From positions 1 to 29,282 of the forward strand of contig JAQGAU010000390.1 of NCBI GenBank assembly GCA_034698045.1: DNA of 29,282 nt. The letters are read 5' to 3'. Positions 9,285 through 18,398 of this stretch are shown in pieces. Both the position numbers and the translations under genes were made by a program. Below the pieces are notes generated by a model. That model searched no databases, was not told where the DNA came from, and saw only the letters and a program-made list of their open reading frames with translations. Position 1 is the first letter of the stretch. Every line of letters starts with the position of its first letter. This stretch comes from Paramacrobiotus richtersi (Eukaryota; Tardigrada; Eutardigrada; Parachela; Macrobiotidae).

Positions 9285-11178
9285 TCAAGTGCCGCGGGGG
9301 TGATCCGTCTTCAGCAGTGGCCAGTAGTCTTCAAAAGTGTCACCTTGGCGGATTCTTCCCTCGGCGACTGTCACTGACACACCCGTCCCATATTCCCCGA
9401 CATCCTCGACATACAGCTCGAAACGAACATCTCGTAACAGCAGAACCCGACCTGCACCACTAAATACGCTCACCGCTTCGTGAAAGGCCGTCGCTAAGGT
9501 ACTACCAGCGTGCCTTCGAACGTCATGCGCCAGCACCAGTAAGTCCAGTACACCATGTTCGCATTCCTCCATAATCCGTCGTAGAAAAGAGCTTGTCCCT
9601 CTGGGCCACGACATGTGGTAAGATTCCAGGTTGCCGTTCACGGCAATCACTCTGGTGTTCTTGTTCCAGCAGTAGAACAGTCCGGCGGCAATGGTGTAAT
9701 CTCTCCACATATAACAATCTTTATGCCCTTTTCCATTCACTCGAAGCATGTACCGAACGGATAACGATGTCGATATGCAGTACCACTTCGTGCAGACAAA
9801 GCCAAGTCTTGTCTGTGTTACGCTGTCCAGTTGTTGGAAAATTTCTGCTAAAATCGGACTAGGTAGCCATTCGATAGCGTGCCATGGTAGATCCCCGTCG
9901 CCTGACGCGCCCGCTGTGCGTTGCTCCAGTCGTGCAAGCGCAAGCGTATTATTGTGTGGCATCCGGCACACTGGATTTCTACGACACGTTGGATTTCTCT
10001 GAAATAATATACAGAAAAGAAATATTATAATAATATAGTATTATAGCGTAAAGATTATCTTCCTGTATGGCTTACATTTACTGACACGTGTTTACCTGTT
10101 CTCTCTACTTCCGTTAACTTTCTCAACCCTTGATCTTGATAGCCGCTCACATGCAATTAGCATGGCCGCTTACCGGCCTTGCTAGATCGGAAAATGTTTC
10201 GAATCTCATTCTTCGAGCGAGCTAGCTGATGAACTGTTTCCTCTTTCTTACGAACAACTTTCTCATTGAATAAACTTGTGACTGTGACCTTCGCGTGCAT
10301 TTCCGAATTCTCCGTCGTAAGCTACATAACCTTGTGTACCACCATAACAGCCGAAAGCATCCTGGTGCGCTTAACAGCAACCCAGTTTGAGAGGATCTCA
10401 TTTTTTGTTGTAGTACTTGTATGTAATAAGATAATACTCTTTTATAATGGGTTTCCTCTCGGCTGTCGGCCGATCACTTGCGCCACGAACTGTTATAGTG
10501 TCACGTGAACAAACCTGTTCTGCCATACTTACGTTGGGTTGTTGACAGATTCCACACATGCTAAACTCAAAGCCCAGCTCTCGATCATCAACAGCTTCGA
10601 GGACGGACAGCGCGTTACCCGCGACACTGACGGCTCTCATATCGCAGTCGGCAGGGCAGACTCCATAGGTGTTGTTGAAGGTATCAATCAGGTAGCGATC
10701 GGTCGCCCTGTCCGGGAAGCAGACACAAAACTCGACCGGTAGCGTAGCACATCGTTTAATGAACAGTCCCTTTTCGACAATATCTCGTGGCCGCCCCCGA
10801 GTCAAGGGGTCTCGAATTCGGTATTCTGGAAGGAGGATCTTCAGTACACCATGGGAAGTCGTCACACAAACCAAACCAAAGCACGGAAAAGTGTATACAA
10901 CGATGAGGAGCTTTCCTGGGTGCCACTGGTATGCTTCACAATCCACAATCCTGCGCACGAATGAGGACCTCAACCGAAACATCGTGGAAGTCTTCGCTCA
11001 TAAAATAGCAGCTGAAGCACGGCGCGTACTGGGGTTCAAAAATATCAGGGAAAGGTACCAGAGCAGACCTATCCATAAATCGGATCACGAGGCCTTCGTC
11101 AGTGCAGTCGACAACTCTTCCGTGCTCAATCAGTCCATCATCTCCTTGAACAGCGACAACATTCCAGTCACTGGACAT
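9285..11178 (-). pseudogene. Gene D: divergent F-box family member with a 7-bp duplication frameshift
   Basis: The first visible exon can start at ATG 11178. It shows VVAVQGDDGLIEHGRVV...LVIRF, the first Tudor/Agenet-like segment, and then VSVEVLIRAQDC. At 10937-10950 the 7-mer CACAATC (plus strand) is exactly duplicated and shifts the frame. Removing one copy would make the family pattern continuous (QDC then EAYQWHPGKL). The next frame continues to 10533 and ends at a consensus donor, AAC|GTAAGT. After a 534-nt intron the last exon begins at 9998 after ATTATTTCAG, in phase 0. It carries the F-box WLPSPILAEIFQQLDS..LGFVCTKW and a family C-terminal half, and ends at TGA 9285-9287. The Cys-rich CGIC...C....C..C sequence spanning the junction could bind metal. 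D is more divergent than A, B and C from one another. No first exon with the Ser-rich motif was found to its right. Expression is uncertain because of the duplication. Confidence 0.68.
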
Positions 11179-11196
11179 TCTGGTAGGCTTTTCCAA

Positions 11197-11814
11197 GCCG
11201 ACAACCGTACGAAGGATGATTTACTGGATACCGTGGAACGTGGATTGAGGATTGCCACAAATCAGCAGAATCACTAGAGCGTACCAGCGTATTGATCTGT
11301 TATAACTAATTTTTATGAGAGGGTCGTTTAATTTTATCTCCAAAGTAAGTGACAGAAAAAACAGCTCCCGCCACAGCCATTATGAGAATATGGCCTTAGC
11401 CATGCTTCACCGTCGAATCACCGATCAGCGCGTGACCGACGATCCATCGAGTCATGAATCACGCCATGAAGACTCACAGCCGTACAGCAACACCGCCCCC
11501 CGAGTGGTCGTTACTTTTAGCATTTTGTTCGAGCCATATTAAGGCGTCATTCAACAGCGTTATGGCTTAATAAAAATATTTTCAGTATATTTTTATCTCA
11601 TATTTCAATAATATTCATCAGTTGGAATCTAATTTTAATCACGGTTGAAATCAGTGTTCAAATCACAATCGTAATCCGTCAGCCAGCGGGCGCAGAAATG
11701 ACCGTCGGCGGCCGTCGCTGACTGGCTCAGCGGACGCTGTCTACAAGTGTGCCAGACGCGTTTTCTTTCGTGCGAACGCTTGGAAATAACAAACACGATG
11801 ATTAAACTGAACCC
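11197..11814. other. AT-rich intergenic spacer between D and E
   Basis: D and E are divergently transcribed from either side of this spacer, so it should hold 5' regions of both. It contains an AT-rich block (about 11565-11650) but no exon I can support. No homologue of the first two exons of F is visible upstream of E. Confidence 0.45.
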
Positions 11815-13121
11815 TTGGATAATTCAAAATTATGCAACGGGAATGTTATTTTCAGTCCGCTGGACATGCTCCCCGTGGGGAAAAGCATTGATACGGGCGC
11901 TTGCATTGTCCTGGTGGACTTATCCTACCATCCACGGTCAACGTTGGACGAGTGGTTCGGACCCTACCTGTACATCATCCGCCGTGCGCTCGCCTTGTCC
12001 TGCGGCTACATTGTCATCCCGAAACTGGAAGTCCTTTACGACGACCGGGTTCCGCATCCTTGCCTGGTGGTGCTGCGGATGGTCTCACAACACCCCCTTC
12101 AGCTGCACAGCGCCATGATTATCTTCGTCACGAACATGCCCGCCTCTACAGTCATGTTCTCGGAATTCAGCGAAATAGTGACCGGTGGCTGCGCGGTTCT
12201 CAGGGAATACCTGCTGGAGCTGAACCAACAAGAGCAGATTTTTTGGCTGGATTCTTCGGTTTCCGATGGAATTCTGGTGACCAGAAGAACGGGCGTGACA
12301 CTGAGTTGTTGTAGTTACAACCACAGGCGTGGATACATATCGAAGATGCCGCGTCTTTTATTCGCCTGCAGCACCTAGCTTCGCAGATTAACAAAGCCTT
12401 TCCTTTGTGTACGGATGGACAAACTGGAGGGTAAGTCGACTTCGATGGAAACTGTGATGGGAAACCACAAGGAAAAATTTAGCTGAAATAACACTCCAAA
12501 ACCGTAGAACTTTCCCTGAAATTGTCACACATTAGCTGAGCTTTGCAGAGCCAGAATTAGCTTGAAAAGGCTGTCGTCGTGTAATCGAGATCGTTGTTAC
12601 ATGTGATCCATCTTTTAAAACAAATACTTACTTTAAACTGCGTTCTGCAGAATCGCCTTGCAGCCCAATCTAGTAGCCGTGTTGATGAAGCATTTCCCCC
12701 AGATGGACGATTCTCACGCGACGCGAACCTTGTGGACGGACCGTGGATGGAAGTGCTGTCACATGTTTTCCCGGGGAAGTACGGCTTCGTGATTCAGCCA
12801 GAAGCAGTGAACCGGTTCAGTGCGGACAATCCACCTCTCCTGAGAGTGGTCAAGGCCAGTATTCAGGAAGCCGAGAAAGGAAATACCGCGTTGCGCACGG
12901 TCCTCATTTTCATCAGCCGCGGGAAAAAAGGACCCCTACCCAGCTCTGATGGCGATACGGTCACCATGGATACAGATAAAGTGAAAGCCTACGTCCAGAA
13001 GGTTTTCGATTATCGACTGCCAGCGCCGCCCCGGTGGCTTCGTATCCCGATCACCATACCGGTTTGTCAATCTCTTTCTAAAGATGTACCAGTCAGCTAT
13101 CATCTTTATTATTATTATTAG
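11815..13121 (+). CDS. Gene E: two-repeat family protein, paralogue of F (probably 5'-truncated)
   Basis: E matches exons 3 and 4 of F. An acceptor TTTTCAG at 11849-11855 precedes a codon phase identical to F exon 3; an in-frame ATG at 11815 is the alternative start. The first repeat reads DEWFGPYLYIIRRALALS then GYIVIPKLEVL...VVLRMV. Relative to F there is a 1-nt deletion (CTGGATTC for CTGGGATT) near 12250. The frame can still be kept by splicing from donor CTG|GTGACC (exon end 12276) to acceptor CTGCAG at 12650. A second acceptor at 12663 has the F-like phase. Exon 4 carries the second repeat (PWMEVLSHVFPGKYGFVIQP...LRTVLIFIS). It then reads through its expected donor (near QK at about 13001) into retrotransposon-derived DNA, ending VSYHLYYYY with a stop at 13121-13123. 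The homologous last exon lies at about 13276-13510. Function is unknown. E may be a decaying copy or a neofunctionalised truncated one. Confidence 0.6.
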
Positions 13122-13250
13122 CACATAAGAACAGACAATCCATTAGGGACTTCAGGTCTGGTCGACAGTAAGAGTAATGGACCATAAAAAACGCATTACG
13201 ACAGATCAACAGTCCTGAGCCTAAATTTGAATACGTTCACATCCAGCCGT
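13106..13250 (-). mobile_element. 3' end of a non-LTR retrotransposon inserted in gene E
   Basis: Read on the minus strand, this segment matches the 3' terminus of the element at 26018-26891. Shared stretches include GTTGATCTGTC (CTTGATCTGTC there), CGACCAGACCTGAAGTCCCTAA (one mismatch) and TTGTCTG. Both end in TAA repeats, here five units seen as TTA on the plus strand at 13106-13120. It is heavily 5'-truncated, as is usual for target-primed reverse transcription. It sits between exon 4 and the last exon of E and supplies the C-terminal residues and stop codon of the read-through frame. The left end is sharp; the right end is approximate. Confidence 0.82.
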
Positions 13251-13275
13251 CAAAATTTGTTATGGCACGATTCTG

Positions 13276-13552
13276 GTGCATTCTGGTGATTTTTGTGTTT
13301 GTTGGATTTACGCAGCTGGTGCGGGATGGATCGGCGGAGTTGTCAGTCCTAAGAAGAAACGTGCGGTTCGGAAGCCAAAGGAACGGGACGGTGGTGGACC
13401 GTCGCCATTTCGACGTGCCGGTGCTGAAAAAGTGGAACAGTACCGCCTGCAGTCGACAATCACGACGTGCAGTCTTCGATTACTTGCTGAACGTGCTGAA
13501 GTTTTATGATCCTGCAGTCCATGGCAGCGAGGTCTTGTTCTCCGCTGTGTAG
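13276..13552 (+). pseudogene. Last-exon remnant of gene E
   Basis: In one frame this reads CWIYAAGAGWIGGVVSPKKKRA, clearly matching the final exon of F (AWIYAVPPGWIGGVTD). The acceptor used in F (TTTTCCAG|GTAGCG) is missing here: the pyrimidine tract is present, but the CCAGGTAGC piece is gone. The next AG is at 13309-13310, after GTTGGATTTACG. In the F-like frame the ORF ends at 13509. In a second frame it stays open to a stop at 13550-13552. The retrotransposon insertion lies just upstream, so correct splicing to this exon is doubtful. Confidence 0.5.
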
Positions 13553-13599
13553 ATTTTATATTGTTTGATACCTAACTACCTTTTGTATGGCGACTATTC

Positions 13600-13605
13600 T
13601 TTATT
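13600..13605 (-). promoter_or_regulatory. Polyadenylation signal candidate for gene F
   Basis: AATAAA on the minus strand lies about 220 nt past the stop codon of F, a reasonable place for its polyadenylation signal. Confidence 0.35.
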
Positions 13606-13825
13606 AATCTGAATGTGATACCCTAGTGTTAATCAGCAGGAATTCAGCCACATGAACCGCCCATTTCGGATCCAAAGAGAGTAAGATAGTTAGTCCACGC
13701 ACACCAATAAGCCATTACGTTAACCATCTTTTTCAAAGCCAATGTTGAATGCAGAAAGATCAAGGTTAACTGAGAAATACTGTAAGCTGTAGCAGCAGCA
13801 CCTAGGAAAACTCCCGACGAGGAGT

Positions 13826-16784
13826 TCAAATTGTGCGAGCTCGACTTCCCAAATCCCGCAACTCCGTCAGCGACTTCTGGCCGTAGACCGTCTTGTGCCA
13901 TCGAGTAAGCCGAGTAAGTTTCATGCCGCGCTTCTCTTCTTCATCCGTATCCGTCACCCCACCGATCCATCCAGGAGGAACTGCATAAATCCACGCTACC
14001 TGGAAAACACAGCAAAACATAGGTTTTAAGCAAAAATTCGTCAATTTGTTTCGAACAATTAGCCCAAAGATCTACCAAAGCAGTACAACGAAGCAGAAAG
14101 AAATGTATTAAAAAAAGCGCACCTTCATAATGACATCGCTGGCGCGCAAAAACATCTAAACAAGGTGAATGTTGCATCCAAATTGATCTCGTTCATTCGT
14201 CCTAATATTCGGATGCCTCATATTACTGTAATGTAGCGATAGAAAAGATTCTTCTTCGCAAGAGTGATTCTTATTGGTAACAACTCAACCGGAAACATGA
14301 TAAACCCACTGATATTATACAAATCCACATGATAATTTTGTCAGTCATGAAATAAAGTGTAGTACTATAATTCACTGAATCACTAGTGGAGGTATCGTAA
14401 TAGTACGAACCTTTTGTTGGCCCATTATTCCACATACAACCTCCAGCAAATCCTTCGCAACAACACCACAAACAGCGGGCACCGTCTGCGGCCCGGCTGC
14501 CGTTTCCAGCCGATGCAGGCTGCGGCTGACAAACAGCAGGATGGTTCGCGTAGTGACTTGTCCCTTCTCATCCTGACAGACTTGCATGACTTTCAGTAGC
14601 GGCATGTTTTCAGCATTTCCGGGATCGCCGCCCGGCTGCAGCAGGTATCCGAATTTCGCTGGGAACAGGCTTGTCAACATCCCGACCCAAGCTCCCATCC
14701 ACCCAGTCAAAATTGTAGTCGTTGTGTACGCGTTGCAGTATTGATGGAATATGGTTCTCTGTGGACACCCATCTAAAGCTTGACAGTCGAGTAATTGCCT
14801 ATAAAATACAAAAAGACTACAGCTGACGGCCGTCCGTCTGCATTAATTTCCTATTCCGAAAACAGAATAAAACATTATCAAAATAAAGAAACCCAGCCAA
14901 ATTCCAAAAGCTCGTGAAGTCCCTACTTTGAGGGTTTGGCTACTGCAGTGGCATAATACTGTAATAATTATTAGTAATACGAAAATAAGGAAAGGACAAA
15001 TTTTTGATATTCAGTCACTAAATAATAAATACTTTGTGGCGTCACTGGCAGAAGCATATTTAGCCGTTCGGAATCCTCTTTTAGTTTTTTTTTACTTTTG
15101 GACTCGGATTCGGCGAATTTATTTACATTTACCCATCGAAGTTTTCAAAATTCCAAAATCGTTTTCGGCACATCACGATAACACCTCCAAGAAGCAGATT
15201 TTAATAACTCTTGAACCTTTTAAATATGGATTTCTGATTCGTGCTTACCCGAAATGGCGCTTCTTGATAGGAAATGCGTTCTCGACCGCTCTGGCCAAGT
15301 GTGCCAACTGCTGCTCCGATGCGACCTGTTCGATATCCAATCAGACATCCGAAGCCGGTGCCATCTGCACAGCCTCTTGCCCCACTTTCCGCATACCAAA
15401 GCTCCAATAGAACCCGTAAAATCCCAGATAAAAAATCGCCCGCTGTTGGCGTTCGTTTAGGATGTTGCCACAGAGAAAGGAGCACTCGTTCCTTGCACAT
15501 TCTGCAAAATGAGAGAAGAGCTTCCGGCATGCCGACTGATTGGTTCCGTGTACCACCAGAACACTGCGGACGCGGCGGACGCGCAGAGGATGTCGACGGA
15601 TCACTCTAGACACCTCCAGGAAGGGCCACTCCAACGTGTCATCTTCACTTAGTTTGCCCAGACGCGGGGTGATAATAAAACCCTTGGCGAGCGGAAAGGC
15701 GTGCTGAAGAACATTCAGGAATGGTCCATACCACTCATAGATCGTCCGAGGTCGACAGAGTGTTAAGTCATCCCAAATGAAGCGCGCCACTAGGTCGAAG
15801 TTCCTGCCGGCCGGGAGCAATCTATTTCTGGGAAAACAACACAGGATCGGTGAACAGACGTCTGAATGGATCCTATCTTGTTCCTGGATTGCTCTGATGG
15901 TACTCAGTTACAAAATTCATCGTTCAGCGAACATATGATATAATTCGAAAAAACCAGTAATCCGACAGGACTCCTGTCACAGGAGTCATCAATTATATAC
16001 ACCACCTAATAGTTACAGTGAAAGCACCGAAATGAAAACTGCACGTCTTACACAAACTGCGAAAGAGGTCTTCTTTGTAAAAATTAATAATCACTTACTG
16101 GACAGAGGCGTCGTCAGAAGATACGTCCTGCTTCACTTCTTCGCCACTTTCAATAATCCAATCCCCATCGCCCTGGAAAGCAAGCTGTATACTGAAGATT
16201 TCAAAAAATGAGCACTTCTCCGAGCACAGCTGGCAAACAACGACTTTCAAAACATTGCTTCAGGTGGGGTTTCTAGGACAAGTCACCAGCGGTAGTTTTT
16301 TAGGGCAAGTCATCTCATACAGACTACAGTCAACATTGACAAAGAGCTTTAAGAACATGACTGGAGTTCTGGAATTCGCGCATGGTTAAGTAAAAATGAA
16401 TAAACATAAACATAAGATGCAAAGATAAATATGTATGACAATGCAATTCAACTACAGAATAGCTTATGAATGGCAAAAGACTGAAAGTTTGCCATAGGTA
16501 GTTAGTTAAAATACATATATAGAGAGTTAAAACAAGCAAAAATGCGAAAAAGTGAAACGAACCTCTGGGCCATCGTGTTGTTTCCGAGCCTCTTTTGTGC
16601 TTTCTGCACTATCCGATGAGCTTGAAACGAAATCACTGTCGAAGTCTGCAGTCGGGCTGGTGTGCGTTGGGAGGAAGGATGCTGTGGGATGATTGCTGCC
16701 AATAATGTGCAGCGATTCCCCGTCAGCAACGACTGGAATATCAAGTTCACTTGTTTCCGTTTTGATCAACGTAGCTGGAGCCAT
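13826..16784 (-). CDS. Gene F: complete five-exon two-repeat protein of unknown function
   Basis: Exons are 16784-16563, 16172-16099, 15827-15397, 14778-14411 and 13999-13826. They join in compatible phases to 422 residues with no stop. Residues 1-98 are acidic and Ser/Asp-rich (starting MAPATLIKTETSELDIPV, with a FDSDFVSSSSDSAES stretch), suggesting a disordered head. Residues about 129-192 and 269-332 are two copies of the same unit. Each has a Trp start, then L..(A/L)FP...GF(I/L)(I/L).P, a PLL/PFL.V strand and an R..L.F.S-like end. The last 57 residues begin VAWIYAVPPGWIGGV and are Lys/Arg/Thr-rich. I know no family that matches, and no catalytic motif or membrane segment is evident. Two of its donors are GTTCGT rather than consensus. 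An alternative exon-4 acceptor at 14799-14800 would add 20 nt and break the frame with the chosen donor. Gene E is a tail-to-tail paralogue. A minus-strand TATA-like TTTATAAG is at about 16935-16928. Confidence 0.72.
15965..15987. repeat. Nested palindrome in F intron 2
   Basis: GACTCCTGT and ACAGGAGTC form 9-bp perfect arms around a single C at 15969-15987. The overlapping GACAGGA/TCCTGTC makes a second palindrome beginning at 15965. It lies within an intron of F. It could be a hairpin or a transposon end; nothing flanking it supports either. Confidence 0.5.
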
Positions 16785-16926
16785 GGGATAAATACACTGA
16801 AATCCTAGATGGTTTCACGACAACACAGTGGAACCTGAGATCATAAATCATAGCAAAATTTACAATAGAATACTAATTCCCGACCAGAATCGAATTTCAG
16901 CGAACCGTTGGCGTTGATTTTCTAGT

Positions 16927-16988
16927 CTTATAAAATGCACGAAGAACGGATTCGACAGGAGTGCTGACTGCTGAGTGGTGAGTGCTGA
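16927..16988. promoter_or_regulatory. Upstream region of F: TATA-like box and 7-mer tandem repeat
   Basis: A minus-strand TTTATAAG lies about 145 nt upstream of the F start codon. Just beyond it, at 16961-16988, four tandem 7-mers (GTGCTGA, CTGCTGA, GTGGTGA, GTGCTGA) are seen. Promoter assignment is inferred from position only. Confidence 0.3.
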
Positions 16989-18398
16989 GCGTTCGGCTGA
17001 ATGCTTAGTCTTGACTCAAGTCCCGAGCGCTTACTGCTGCGAGGAATCACTGAATCAGTGACTAATCACAATATTATAGAGAACGGGCGCATTTGGCTTG
17101 AGAAATGTCCCGTAAACCTATCGAACGTTTTTAGCTCTGGCTGTATGGATGCTCAATGCTGTACCGATGCGAGTCATTGCAGCGGAAAGTTGTCGTTTTA
17201 TGTAAGTGTGGATGGATGTGCTCTTAAAGCACGACTTCTTAAAGCTAGAGCCAACCGCAAAGGGGAGGCCGCGTATTGACTAAGGCTGACCTGGCCACCT
17301 GGTCAAAGTACACTATGTAGTTTGGCAGCGCTGAAGAACTCAACGTCCGTAACGATTTCCCTTTCGTGGTAGAACGTCGTGGATCTGACCGAAGAGCATC
17401 CAAGCGCTTCCATCTTGACGGCTTATTTGGGAGCGGAACAAACAAACCTGCCGTAGTGTTTCACGACTGATGTGTATGTGTTGTCGGTTCGCATATCTCC
17501 GGTACAGACTAGTTTGCTACATTTTTCAACGGCTAAAGTATACAGTAGCTTTTTCTTTTTCTGCTTCTATGTACCTTTATTGTTACTCATATCTTGCTGG
17601 ATAGAACTATCGTTGAATTTTTTTAAAATCACCTAACAAAATTCCAAATTCTCTTTGTCTGCAGTTACTCTTTTACTTACACTTTATACGAGTATTCTAC
17701 TGTATTATTGCGCCACCACAGGACCTGAATTTTGCACTTTCACCCTTGGTTTCAGTGCGACTCCATTTTTCATGGTGTTCCATTTGACTCAAGTATTATA
17801 AATCGACAAGACAACAAAAGTACTTATAAAATTTTCCAAGGGCCATTATCTTTATTGTGTGCAGTAGCCGTTGACCTCAATCGTGAATTTTCGTACAGTT
17901 TGGCACTGGCTTTAACTATCCTGTGCTAATAAAGATGCGATTGTCCAAATCGTACTTTACAGACAACATTGTAAAACATGTTATGTCACCATTGTTTTAT
18001 CATTCATTGTTTTATCGCGAATTCTAAACGAAAAACAAGCACGAGCATAGGGATAATTCAGCTGAAACGGTAGACCGTCCAGAGTAAATGGAACAGGCAT
18101 AAGAAAGCAAGTTCTTGTTGCAAGTTACAAAACAAACGTTAGACAATCCATAAAGCAAAAGATACGCAGGGATTGTAGAAGCTAACCATCAGTGGTCATT
18201 GTGCCTGTTAACAGTACGGAACGGCTGAGGAAATAACACTTCGCTCAGTCAACCAAGTGATCATTCTCCGCGTGCTATACGAATAACCTGAAAAAACCAA
18301 TATTAAGTTAATAGACGAACTCGAGTGATGGTTACTGGGAACCCTTATATAATTACCATCGCTCTAACTGCCACAATGTCACAAAAACATCTCAACTG
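16989..18398. other. Gene-poor stretch between F and C
   Basis: No gene can be supported with confidence. Plus-strand 17281-17469 is open in one frame except for a TAG at 17320-17322. After that stop it reads FGSAEELNVRNDFPFVV and then a basic stretch, ending at a TGA. This could be a decayed coding fragment. A plus-strand AATAAA is at 17928-17933. The rest is AT-leaning without obvious repeats. Confidence 0.3.

Noticed and set aside
10539-11277. Long plus-strand frames opposite gene D
   Set aside because: They are antisense to the family-supported frames of D and show no motif; taken as shadows.
11901-12314. Plus-strand frame overlapping exon 3 of E in another phase
   Set aside because: Only its last 20 or so residues match F (the part after the one-base deletion). 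The upstream part is an out-of-frame reading of E.
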